Under the pieces are notes generated by a model. It did not search any database. It was not told the DNA's origin and saw only the letters and a program-made list of their open reading frames with translations. From an uncultured Clostridia bacterium (GTDB taxonomy: Bacteria; Bacillota; Clostridia; Peptostreptococcales; Anaerovoracaceae), in contig CALZYE010000004.1 in assembly GCA_945830395.1 (NCBI GenBank), positions 54,342 to 118,341 of the forward strand: DNA of 64,000 nucleotides. Direction: 5' to 3'. Positions 9,343 to 16,842 of the stretch are shown in pieces. The translations under genes were made by a program, and so were the position numbers. The stretch's first letter is position 1, and each line of letters begins with the position of its first letter.

Positions 9343-9933
9343 TTGATACTGGTTTTAGATAATTACGATTCATATGTGTATAATCTTGTAGCATATCTGA
9401 AAGAAGCAGGTGAAAATGTGGTTGTGAGAACTCCTGAAAATTTTCGGGAAGATGAGGTATGTGGCTTCGGTATTTCAGGAGTTTTATTATCTCCGGGGCC
9501 GGGACATCCGGAAGAATCACAGGTGATGAAGAAGATTATGGATGATTTTGCAGGGCGCACCCCTATTTTGGGAGTTTGTCTCGGACATCAGTTTATTGCC
9601 ACATATTACGGCGGTGAGGTAATAAGAGGAGAAAGACCTATGCACGGCAAACTTACCAAAGTGTGTATAGAAAACGGTGCTGATGAGGAGGAAATAGGAA
9701 TTTTTCAGGGGATTCCAAAGGAATTTACGGTTACGAGGTACCATTCTCTTGTGGCGACAGAGCCTTTGCCGAAGATGCTTAAGGTTACTGCAAGGGATGA
9801 AGACGGGGTTATCATGGGACTTTCTCACAGGGAGATTCCCGTATTCGGAGTTCAGTTTCATCCGGAGGCGCTGCAGACAGAATACGGGCATGAATTGATA
9901 AACAACTTTATAAGGATTTGCAATGAAAACTAA
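9343..9933 (+). CDS. pabA: Aminodeoxychorismate synthase glutaminase component (PabA/TrpG type)
   Basis: A class I glutamine amidotransferase of 196 residues, the standard length, supplies ammonia to PabB. The nucleophile motif is GVCLGHQFIA and the distal His-Glu appear in VQFHPEALQTEYG. The N-terminus MILVLDNYDSYVYNLVAYL is typical. The start is TTG, with GGAAGGA 9 nt upstream. It overlaps pabB by 11 nt, and because pabB and pabC follow it, I assign it to p-aminobenzoate (folate) synthesis rather than tryptophan. Such glutaminases can serve both pathways. Confidence 0.9.
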   Translation: MILVLDNYDSYVYNLVAYLKEAGENVVVRTPENFREDEVCGFGISGVLLSPGPGHPEESQVMKKIMDDFAGRTPILGVCLGHQFIATYYGGEVIRGERPMHGKLTKVCIENGADEEEIGIFQGIPKEFTVTRYHSLVATEPLPKMLKVTARDEDGVIMGLSHREIPVFGVQFHPEALQTEYGHELINNFIRICNEN

Positions 9934-11377
9934 GACAGAAAGATGCATCAGGGAAATCAGAGGAATAACAGCTTTTGAAATATTTGAAAGGCTAAGGGAA
10001 AAAGGGGATTTTTTATTGGAATCTTCGCTTAAAAATCAGCTGGGAAAGTTTACGATTGCAGGATTTAAGCCCTATTTATCCATTGAAGAGTGCGGCAGAG
10101 GGTTTACGGTCAACGGGAAAGCTTTTCAAGGTGATATTTTGTCGTATATAAAAAAATATTTGAAAGAGAATGGCATAACTGAAAAAGATCTTGAAATGAT
10201 GGGAATTTCCGGGGAAGATATTCCTTTTGTGGACGGCTGCATAGGATACTTTACCTACGGTTTCGGAATGGGGCAGATGGGCATTAAGTCGAAGCATCGC
10301 GAGAAAATTAAGATGCCGAAGGCTATGTTTAAGTTCTATGATTTTGTTGTAGTGGAAAACCATGAGGAAAATAGGATTTTCCTAATTTGTAACGGTAAGA
10401 CCAATGACAGCAGAGAGCTTATGGAGGAAGTTTCCCGAAAAATTGAAGCCCTTAAACACGATATAGACCGCGGGGAAGAGAGGAACCGGAAGGAAGTAAA
10501 TTACTTTCAGAAAGAAGGAAAGCACCTTAGAAATGGTGAAAAACTTTGCTTCGGGAATAAGAACAGCTGGAAATGTGATTTTAGTAAGGAAGAATATAAG
10601 AGGGCCGTTTCCCACATGATTGAACGCATATGTGCAGGCGACATATATGTGGTAAATATGACTCAGCAGTTGAATATTTCCGGCGAAAAAAAGCCGTTTC
10701 AGGTATACACCTCGTTGAGAGAAAGAAATCCTGCGCCCTTTTCTGCATTTCTTGAGGAGGATGAGTATTCAATCCTCTGTGCATCCCCTGAAAGATTCCT
10801 GAAGTGTGAGTCGGGAAGGGTGTGGACGAGACCTATTAAGGGGACAAGGCGCAGGGGCGTGACAGAACAAGAGGATCTTCAGTTTAGGGAGGAACTTGCA
10901 AACTCAGAAAAAGACAGGTGCGAGCTGCGGATGATTGTGGATCTTGAGCGCAACGATTTCAATAAGGTGTGTGCTCCGGGGAGTGTAAAGGTTCCGCGAA
11001 TGTTTGATATTGAAGAATATGCAACGGTTTTTCACCTGTCATCGACAGTTGAGGGAACCTTGGGAGACAGTGATGTCACAGACTTAATTTCTGCATCATT
11101 TCCGGGGGGCTCCATTACCGGAGCTCCGAAGAGAAGAGCCATGGAACTCATTGACGATATAGAAAAGTCTTCCAGAGGTCTTTATACAGGATGCATAGGA
11201 TATATAGGACTTGACGGAAACTGCGATTTTAATATAGTAATCAGGACGGCGGTATATCAGGACGGCATATATCAGATGGGCGCCGGCGGAGGCATAACAT
11301 GGGAGTCGGAGCTTGAGTTTGAGTATGAAGAAGTCTTTCAAAAGGCGCTTGCCCTTGAGAAAGCCATAGTGGAGTGA
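9923..11377 (+). CDS. pabB: Aminodeoxychorismate synthase component I
   Basis: This 484-residue chorismate-binding enzyme aminates chorismate to 4-amino-4-deoxychorismate. The C-terminal catalytic core shows ILCASPERFLK, RPIKGTRRRG, DLERNDFNKVCAPGSVKVP and FPGGSITGAPKRRAMELIDD. The PIKGT lysine is the residue that distinguishes PabB from anthranilate synthase (PIAGT), which supports the p-aminobenzoate assignment. The N-terminal ~200 residues are the more variable lobe. It starts inside the end of pabA, implying translational coupling, and pabC follows. Confidence 0.9.
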   Translation: MKTKTERCIREIRGITAFEIFERLREKGDFLLESSLKNQLGKFTIAGFKPYLSIEECGRGFTVNGKAFQGDILSYIKKYLKENGITEKDLEMMGISGEDIPFVDGCIGYFTYGFGMGQMGIKSKHREKIKMPKAMFKFYDFVVVENHEENRIFLICNGKTNDSRELMEEVSRKIEALKHDIDRGEERNRKEVNYFQKEGKHLRNGEKLCFGNKNSWKCDFSKEEYKRAVSHMIERICAGDIYVVNMTQQLNISGEKKPFQVYTSLRERNPAPFSAFLEEDEYSILCASPERFLKCESGRVWTRPIKGTRRRGVTEQEDLQFREELANSEKDRCELRMIVDLERNDFNKVCAPGSVKVPRMFDIEEYATVFHLSSTVEGTLGDSDVTDLISASFPGGSITGAPKRRAMELIDDIEKSSRGLYTGCIGYIGLDGNCDFNIVIRTAVYQDGIYQMGAGGGITWESELEFEYEEVFQKALALEKAIVE

Positions 11378-11456
11378 AAAAGAAATTTCGGAAAACTTAC
11401 GACGAACCGGAATTACTCTTGAGGGAGATATATTGGATTAAGAGGACATATAAAAA

Positions 11457-12251
11457 ATGAAGTTTGACAGCGGATATGCATTTGGAATAGGAGCTTTTGA
11501 AACCATATCTATTTACAAGGGGAAACCTGTGCTTTTCGATATGCACTTGGAGAGACTGAACGGAACCCTTAATTTTCTTGGCATCAATAAGTATATTGAG
11601 GCAAGGGATGTTCTTGAATTCTGCTTTGCAGGCGGGGAGAAAGAGGATTTTTCTCTAAGAGAATACTGCAGGAAACCTCACAGTTTTTTCAGGGACAAAG
11701 GCGTGCTTAAGTTGATGGTTTCTCAGGAAAATAATATTTTTTCGGTAAGAGAGAATCCTTACGATATTTCAGACATGAACAGCGCAGTTTCTCTGGGAGT
11801 GCCTGATGTTATCAGAAATGAAACCTCTCCGTTTGTAAATCATAAGACATTTAATTACGGTGAAAATCTCTTTCTGAAGAAAGATGCCGTAGAAAATGGA
11901 TTGCACGATTACCTTTTTTTAAATTCTAAGGGAAATGTTGCAGAAACCTCTACAGGAAATATTTTCTTTGTGAGAGAGGGAAAACTTTTTACACCCGGGG
12001 CAGAGGACGGAATTTTGCCGGGAGTTATGAGGCGCTTTGTTTTGGAAAGAAGTGAAGACATTGTTGAAACTGAGATTGCTTTTTCGGAGCTTGACAGCTT
12101 TGAAGAGTGTTTTGTCACCAACTCCCTTACAGGTATTTTGCCGGTGATAAGGGTGGAGGGTTTTTCCTTTGAAGTCGGGGAAAAAACTGCGGAGTTAAAG
12201 AAGCTCTATTTAAATTATCTGGAAGAATTTGACGGAAAAAATATTTTATAA
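11457..12251 (+). CDS. pabC: Aminodeoxychorismate lyase (class IV PLP enzyme)
   Basis: PabC removes pyruvate from aminodeoxychorismate to yield p-aminobenzoate. The 264-residue protein belongs to the branched-chain aminotransferase/PabC fold: FGIGAFETISIYKGKPVLFD near the start, the PLP lysine in HKTFNYGENLFLKK, and VAETSTGNIFFVREGKLFTP and GILPGVMRRFVLE later. It lies 79 nt after pabB on the same strand. D-amino-acid aminotransferase is the nearest alternative on sequence alone, but the context decides for PabC. Confidence 0.85.
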   Translation: MKFDSGYAFGIGAFETISIYKGKPVLFDMHLERLNGTLNFLGINKYIEARDVLEFCFAGGEKEDFSLREYCRKPHSFFRDKGVLKLMVSQENNIFSVRENPYDISDMNSAVSLGVPDVIRNETSPFVNHKTFNYGENLFLKKDAVENGLHDYLFLNSKGNVAETSTGNIFFVREGKLFTPGAEDGILPGVMRRFVLERSEDIVETEIAFSELDSFEECFVTNSLTGILPVIRVEGFSFEVGEKTAELKKLYLNYLEEFDGKNIL

Positions 12252-12260
12252 AAAATTTAC

Positions 12261-12312
12261 TTGACAACTAAACAGAAAAGAATTAAACTACAGTTGAACA
12301 ATAATTCAACTG
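12261..12312 (+). promoter_or_regulatory. Promoter and inverted-repeat operator of the metal-efflux unit
   Basis: TTGACA (12261-12266), a 17-nt spacer and TAAACT (12284-12289) form the promoter. Directly downstream, CAGTTGAA and TTCAACTG flank a 6-nt centre (12291-12312), an 8-bp perfect inverted repeat over the expected transcription start. This is the usual placement for an ArsR/SmtB-type operator, and the next gene encodes such a repressor. Confidence 0.8.
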
Positions 12313-12374
12313 TTTGTTTTTTGTGAGAGGATTTACAGATATTATGTGCAGGATGTTTTGTAATTGGAGGTAAT

Positions 12375-12743
12375 ATGGCGTCTAAGAAGAATGAGGATAT
12401 GTATCGCTGTGACTGCAATGTGATTCACGAAGAAGTTATTGAGAAGGTTGGAGAACACATGCCTGAGGATGATACTCTGATGGATCTGGCAGATGCCTTT
12501 AAGGTTTTCAGCGACTCCACGAGGCTGAAGATTTTATGTGCGCTTTTGCAGGAGGAGATGTGCGTATGTGACATTTCTTCGCTATTGGGAATGTCAAAAT
12601 CGGCAGTTTCACATCAGCTTCGCACTTTGAAGCAGACGAACTTGGTGAAAAACAGAAGAAGCGGGAAGGAAGTATACTATTCTATTGCTGACAAGCATGT
12701 GGAAACCATTATAAATAACGGTATGGAACATGTTTTGGAATGA
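12375..12743 (+). CDS. ArsR/SmtB-family metal-sensing repressor (CadC/CzrA-like)
   Basis: A 122-residue winged-helix repressor. The N-terminus has a CDCN pair (YRCDCNVIHEE), the arrangement seen in CadC-type sensors. The DNA-binding helix carries the ELCVCD-like stretch as EEMCVCDISSLLGMSKSAVS, followed by HQLRTLKQTNLVKNRRSGKE. The C-terminal helix ADKHVETIINNGMEH could supply an alpha-5 metal site. GGAGG precedes the ATG. It heads a unit with an HMA protein and a P1B-ATPase and probably represses them until zinc, cadmium or lead binds. Confidence 0.9.
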   Translation: MASKKNEDMYRCDCNVIHEEVIEKVGEHMPEDDTLMDLADAFKVFSDSTRLKILCALLQEEMCVCDISSLLGMSKSAVSHQLRTLKQTNLVKNRRSGKEVYYSIADKHVETIINNGMEHVLE

Positions 12744-12813
12744 TAAAATCGTATGTTTTCGTAAACCGTAGCGTCAGATTTGGCACTACGAAATTGTATC
12801 GGGGAGGTAAAAA

Positions 12814-13032
12814 ATGAAAAAGAAATTTAAGATGGATGAACTGCAGTGTGCAAACTGCGCAGCTAAGATGGAAGCTGCAATCAAAGAAATTCCGGGTGTT
12901 TTGAATGCAAATATGAATTTTATCATGCAAAAGCTGACACTGGAGGCCGATGATGACAAATTTGAGGAAATCATAGAGGAAGCTCAAAAAATATGCGATA
13001 AGTTTGAGCCGGGAATTAAAATCGTTAGATAA
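12814..13032 (+). CDS. Stand-alone heavy-metal-associated (HMA) domain protein
   Basis: The 72-residue protein has the HMA beta-alpha-beta fold pattern with the metal-binding pair in MDELQCANCAAKMEAAIKEI (CANC). A strong GGGGAGG site precedes the ATG. The downstream P-type ATPase lacks any N-terminal HMA domain, so this protein probably acts as a detached metal-binding domain or chaperone for it. CopZ-like copper chaperones share the fold, but the context suggests a Zn/Cd system. Confidence 0.85.
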   Translation: MKKKFKMDELQCANCAAKMEAAIKEIPGVLNANMNFIMQKLTLEADDDKFEEIIEEAQKICDKFEPGIKIVR

Positions 13033-13106
13033 GAAATTTGCCGAAGTAAACCGGTTATTTCGGCATTACCCTTACCAAAGAAGCAGTATAAAGAGGCAGT
13101 ATTGAG

Positions 13107-14975
13107 ATGGATAAGAACAAGAAGAAGCTAATCAGATTTATAATTTGCGCAGTCTTATTTGCAGGAATTGAAGTAATACGAAGAACGCTGTTAAAAAGTT
13201 ATTTTAACGAAGAAATTTGGATAGGATATTTTCTGTATGTTCCCACATATCTTTTGGCTGCATACGATATTCTCTTCAAAGCGTTTAAGAATATATCGAG
13301 AGGACAGATATTCGATGAAAACTTTTTGATGATGATAGCGACATTCGGGGCTTTCGGAATAAGGGAATTTTCTGAGGCGCTGGCGGTTATATTGTTTTAT
13401 CAGCTTGGAGAACTTTTTCAGGATTATGCGCTGGGTAAGAGCAGAAACTCAATTAAGGAACTGATGGAGATATGTCCTGAATATGCAAATTTGGAGACGG
13501 AGTCATCGGTAGAGACGGTAGATCCTGATGATGTTCCTGTGGGAAGCATAATTGTAGTTAAGCCGGGTGAGAGAATCGCCCTTGACGGACTGGTTATAGA
13601 GGGAGATTCCATGGTTGATACATCTTCTCTCACCGGAGAATCTGTACCTGCAAGAGTGACCAAGGGAGATGAGGTTATAAGCGGCTGCGTAAACGGAAGC
13701 GGTCTTCTGAGAGTGAAAACTACCAAAGAGTTTGAGGATTCAACAGTTTCAAGAATACTTGAACTTGTGGAAAATGCCACGGGGAAGAAGGCAAAAGTGG
13801 AGAACTTTATAACACGATTTGCAAGGGTATATACACCGATTGTAACTGTAGGTGCAGTGCTTCTTGCCACCGTTCCGCTGCTATTTTTCGGCGGTGCTTT
13901 CTCAGACTGGCTGCAAAGGGCATGTGTATTTCTGGTTATATCCTGTCCCTGCGCTTTGGTTATTTCCGTTCCGCTGGGATTCTTCGGCGGTATAGGAGCC
14001 GCATCTAAAGCAGGTATCCTTGTTAAAGGCGGAAATTATATTGAAGCAATATCGAAGATGAATACGATGGTGTTTGATAAAACGGGAACACTGACTGAAG
14101 GAAATTTTGTGGTCAGCGAAGTTGCGCCTGAAAACATGTCAAAGGAAGAGCTTATTTGCATCGCGGCACTTGCGGAAGGCTATTCCAATCACCCTATAGC
14201 ACTTTCTGTCAAAGAGGCTGCCAAAGCTGAGCCGGATTTATCCAAGGTAAAGAGTATTGAAGACATTTCCGGGAAGGGAATTGTTGCAGAGACCGAAAAT
14301 GGAAGTATAATTCTGGGTAATCCAAGGATTATGGAGGAAAATGGAATAAAGATCCGAGAAAACGATGCACCGGGGACTGTAATCTATGTTGCAGAGAACC
14401 AAACCTTTTTGGGAAGTATCGTGATTTCAGATACGGTAAAAAAGGGTGCAAAAGAGGCGATTCAAAATGCAAAGGAAATGGGAATAGAAAACTGCATAAT
14501 GCTTACCGGAGACAAGAAGCAGGTTGCAGAAAGCGTGTGCAGAGAACTTGGGATAGACGAGTGGTACAGTGAGCTTTTGCCTCAGGATAAAGTTGAAATA
14601 ATGGACCGAATTCTGAAAAAGACACATGCTAAAGGATTTTTAGGCTTTGCAGGAGACGGTATTAATGATGCTCCCGTACTTGCCCGTGCAGATGTAGGCT
14701 TTGCAATGGGCAGCATGGGCTCAGATGCAGCTATTGAGGCTGCAGATGTTGTGATAATGGACGATGATTTGGATAAGATAGGCAGAATAATTCGCATATC
14801 GAGAAAGACCATGTCCATAGTAAAAGCAAATATTGTATTTGCAATCGGAGTAAAATTTCTGGTCCTCGGACTGGGAGCTTTGGGCATTGCCAACATGTGG
14901 TCGGCGGTATTTGCAGATGTGGGAGTTGCAACCCTGTGCATTCTTAATTCCATGAGAATGCTCAGGTATGGATGA
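13107..14975 (+). CDS. Heavy-metal-transporting P1B-type ATPase (CadA/ZntA-like)
   Basis: This 622-residue membrane pump exports divalent metal ions using ATP. Visible landmarks are the actuator TGES (SSLTGESVPARV), the transmembrane metal site CPCALVISVP, the phosphorylation motif DKTGTLTEG, the P1B HP motif (YSNHPIALS) and the hinge GDGINDAPVLARADVGFAMG. The CPC site and an early membrane pair with charged residues fit the Zn2+/Cd2+/Pb2+ subgroup. The N-terminus runs straight into membrane helices without a metal-binding domain. It follows the ArsR repressor and HMA protein, probably as one operon. Confidence 0.92.
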   Translation: MDKNKKKLIRFIICAVLFAGIEVIRRTLLKSYFNEEIWIGYFLYVPTYLLAAYDILFKAFKNISRGQIFDENFLMMIATFGAFGIREFSEALAVILFYQLGELFQDYALGKSRNSIKELMEICPEYANLETESSVETVDPDDVPVGSIIVVKPGERIALDGLVIEGDSMVDTSSLTGESVPARVTKGDEVISGCVNGSGLLRVKTTKEFEDSTVSRILELVENATGKKAKVENFITRFARVYTPIVTVGAVLLATVPLLFFGGAFSDWLQRACVFLVISCPCALVISVPLGFFGGIGAASKAGILVKGGNYIEAISKMNTMVFDKTGTLTEGNFVVSEVAPENMSKEELICIAALAEGYSNHPIALSVKEAAKAEPDLSKVKSIEDISGKGIVAETENGSIILGNPRIMEENGIKIRENDAPGTVIYVAENQTFLGSIVISDTVKKGAKEAIQNAKEMGIENCIMLTGDKKQVAESVCRELGIDEWYSELLPQDKVEIMDRILKKTHAKGFLGFAGDGINDAPVLARADVGFAMGSMGSDAAIEAADVVIMDDDLDKIGRIIRISRKTMSIVKANIVFAIGVKFLVLGLGALGIANMWSAVFADVGVATLCILNSMRMLRYG

Positions 14976-15040
14976 ACATGAGATTGCAGGTAAGAAACAG
15001 GCTTTTAGCTGCAATTTTTCAGGTAAAACAGATAACAAAG

Positions 15041-15073
15041 AAAGGGACGGAGAGGTTAACTCAAAGTTCCTTT
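15041..15073 (+). terminator. Intrinsic terminator after the metal ATPase
   Basis: AAAGGGAC pairs with GTTCCTTT (one G-U pair) across a 17-nt loop and runs into TTTTTTTCTTTTT. It sits about 65 nt after the ATPase stop and overlaps the 3' end of the convergent Lgt-like gene. Confidence 0.55.
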
Positions 15074-15826
15074 TTTTCTTTTTCTAAGCAGAAAGCAGAA
15101 AGTAGAAATTAAAATTAGGACAAAACTTATATATTGCGAGGTGGATACACCCCAATATACACCTCTTACGGAATCAAAACGAAGAAATTCTATCAAAACT
15201 CTAATGAGACCATAGAGAAAAAGGTAAATTTCTATATTGTATGAGGATTTACTTTTTTTACTAAGAGTATAGAGAATTACTGAAAGAAGAAATAAAAGGA
15301 TTGATTCCAGCAATTGTACGGGAAACAGTGAAATGTTGTGAGGTGCAAAAGAATTGGAGGGAAACTGCACAGCACCTATTTTTGAATAGGGTATGCCATA
15401 GCAGCATCCTACGAAAAAACACCCTAATCTTCCAAAAGCATGGGCTAAAGGTATTGCAAAAATATATTTTTTTAAAAAATCAATGGTTTGTATCTTATGA
15501 ATTTTACCACATGAAAGTGATGTAAAAACTCCCAAAATCAGACCGCCATAGAATACAAAACCGCCATTTATTATCAGAGGAATATTTTTTGGTTGAAAAA
15601 GAGTATCCCAACCTATTTGGTTTAGAAGTACTGCGATGTACATGAGTTTTGCTCCTATAAATCCGCCGATAAGCCCGTATCCCTCGAGAATAATAATATC
15701 ATCAATAGAATCCCTATTTTTTTTCGCCATATGAAAAACGGATATATTTGCGATTATAATTCCGGATGCAATTAAAATTCCGTATGTTGAAATTTTGCTG
15801 TTTAGAATATTTATATATGGTAACAT
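15056..15826 (-). CDS. Lgt-like prolipoprotein diacylglyceryl transferase paralogue (variant active-site loop)
   Basis: The 256-residue polytopic membrane protein (about seven helices) follows the Lgt plan: an early SKISTYGILIASGI segment, NGGFVFYGGLILG in the centre, HAFGRLGCFFVGCCYG where Lgt has its signature, and LIRVLIEFLR at the end. Canonical Lgt reads GRxGNFxNxE at that loop; here the arginine is kept but Asn-Phe-Asn-Glu is replaced by Cys-rich GCFFVGCCYG. The gene is likely a paralogue with altered substrate preference rather than the housekeeping Lgt. A lipoprotein gene lies upstream on the same strand, but a hairpin separates them. The start lacks a strong ribosome binding site. 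Confidence 0.8.
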   Translation of the reverse strand: MLPYINILNSKISTYGILIASGIIIANISVFHMAKKNRDSIDDIIILEGYGLIGGFIGAKLMYIAVLLNQIGWDTLFQPKNIPLIINGGFVFYGGLILGVFTSLSCGKIHKIQTIDFLKKYIFAIPLAHAFGRLGCFFVGCCYGIPYSKIGAVQFPSNSFAPHNISLFPVQLLESILLFLLSVILYTLSKKSKSSYNIEIYLFLYGLIRVLIEFLRFDSVRGVYWGVSTSQYISFVLILISTFCFLLRKRKKGTLS

Positions 15827-15841
15827 GAGTCTTTTGATATT

Positions 15842-15880
15842 AAATAAAAAAGTACTGAAGTGTCAAATAGACACTCCAGT
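15842..15880 (-). terminator. Intrinsic terminator (minus strand) upstream of the Lgt-like gene
   Basis: On the minus strand ACTGGAGTGTC pairs with GACACTTCAGT (11 bp, one G-U) around TATTT and is followed by ACTTTTTTATTT. It should end transcription of the lipoprotein/small-membrane-protein pair, so the Lgt-like gene would depend on read-through or a weak local promoter. Confidence 0.65.
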
Positions 15881-15897
15881 CTTTAAATAAATTACAA

Positions 15898-16170
15898 CTA
15901 ATTTCCACTTAATACTGAGTTTAATGATGTAGCCGTACCGCTTGCACAAGCTACACAAGCAGCATATAAAACTACACCCAGTACCAGTCCTATGATTGAA
16001 CAGATAAGTCCGGCTGTTGCAATTGACTTTGTTTCAGCATTTTTTCTGCCTAAAGCACCTAAAATAGTTCCTATAGCGCCGATGATGGATCCCAGCCATC
16101 CAAATACCCCGGCAGAAAAAACTCCGCATAGAATAGATACAATTCCTAATACTAATGATGCGACTCCCAT
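15898..16170 (-). CDS. Small glycine-rich two-to-three-helix membrane protein (DUF4190-like)
   Basis: The 90-residue hydrophobic protein has two glycine-rich membrane segments (SLVLGIVSILCGVFSAGVFG and TAGLICSIIGLVLGVVLYAA) joined by a short polar turn (GRKNAETKS). This is the pattern of DUF4190-type small membrane proteins, but the assignment rests on general appearance only. The ATG is preceded by GAAAGGATAAGGAAACAGA. It lies 30 nt after the lipoprotein gene and is probably co-transcribed with it. No function is known. Confidence 0.7.
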   Translation of the reverse strand: MGVASLVLGIVSILCGVFSAGVFGWLGSIIGAIGTILGALGRKNAETKSIATAGLICSIIGLVLGVVLYAACVACASGTATSLNSVLSGN

Positions 16171-16200
16171 TCTGTTTCCTTATCCTTTCTCTCTTCTGAA

Positions 16201-16599
16201 TTACTCCTCTGTACTGGTTACTTTAGCCAACTTCTTATTTATGCGTGTCATTACTTTGGTGTAGTATTTGGCATCTTCCTCTGAAAGCTTAGATTGATCA
16301 ATTTTTTCAAGTTTTTCCATCATTTTGGTATACTTGGTCAGATAGTTTGTGTAGTCTGTAATCATACCTAATGCATCGTCAGAATTTTGATACTTGTTCA
16401 TAAAGCTAACATACTCATCAAAGAAATCTTCGTAAGAATCCATTAATTTTTTAAACTTCTTACTAACCGTAGGCTTTTTTTGTTCTGTCTGCGCCGTTTT
16501 CTTTTTCTCTTTGGATTCTGATGAATTTTTTCCCGCGCATCCCACCAGCAGACCGGTGCAGAGAAGTGATGACAGCAAAATTACCATTGCCTTCTTCAT
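16201..16599 (-). CDS. Lysine-rich lipoprotein (DUF6591-like)
   Basis: The signal peptide MKKAMVILLSSLLCTGLLVG ends in the lipobox LLVGC, so the mature protein should be lipid-anchored outside the cell. A short lysine/serine linker is followed by a helical domain (KLMDSYEDFFDEYVSFMNKY, MEKLEKIDQSKLSEEDAKYY, VMTRINKKLA), which I match tentatively to DUF6591-type proteins. The track starts four residues earlier, but that ATG lies within the GGAGG site; ATG 16599 with GGAGGTATCA before it is the real start. A small membrane-protein gene and an Lgt paralogue follow. Confidence 0.82.
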   Translation of the reverse strand: MKKAMVILLSSLLCTGLLVGCAGKNSSESKEKKKTAQTEQKKPTVSKKFKKLMDSYEDFFDEYVSFMNKYQNSDDALGMITDYTNYLTKYTKMMEKLEKIDQSKLSEEDAKYYTKVMTRINKKLAKVTSTEE

Positions 16600-16730
16600 T
16601 GATACCTCCATAAAAATTTAGATAGATAAAACCGCTCAGCACATCCAGTATATATATATATAGTCAAGACTTTTCGGAAAAATTTTATAAGAAAATTGGA
16701 TAAACTTACCACAAGAAAAAGGCAGCTTAT

Positions 16731-16773
16731 AAAAAAGTGAGATTCGTATGCCTTGGAAGCACACAAATCTCAC
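16731..16773 (-). terminator. Strong intrinsic terminator of the metallophosphoesterase gene
   Basis: On the minus strand GTGAGATT-TGTGTGC pairs with GCATACG-AATCTCAC (15 bp including two G-U pairs) around a 7-nt loop and is followed directly by TTTTTT. It lies 70 nt past the stop of the upstream minus-strand gene. Confidence 0.8.
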
Positions 16774-16842
16774 CATGTCTTTGACCTATCAAATTGATAA
16801 TTTCACCTTCCTTTGAAAAATCGCAAGTTGCCACAGGTGTTT

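Noticed and set aside
9343-11377. Anthranilate synthase (trpGE) for the pabA-pabB pair
   Set aside because: The large subunit has PIKGT rather than PIAGT, and a pabC-like lyase follows; no other trp genes are present.
12744-12813. Attenuator hairpin between arsR and the HMA gene (CGTAG/CTACG)
   Set aside because: The stem is only five to six base pairs with no T run, so it is not supportable as a terminator.
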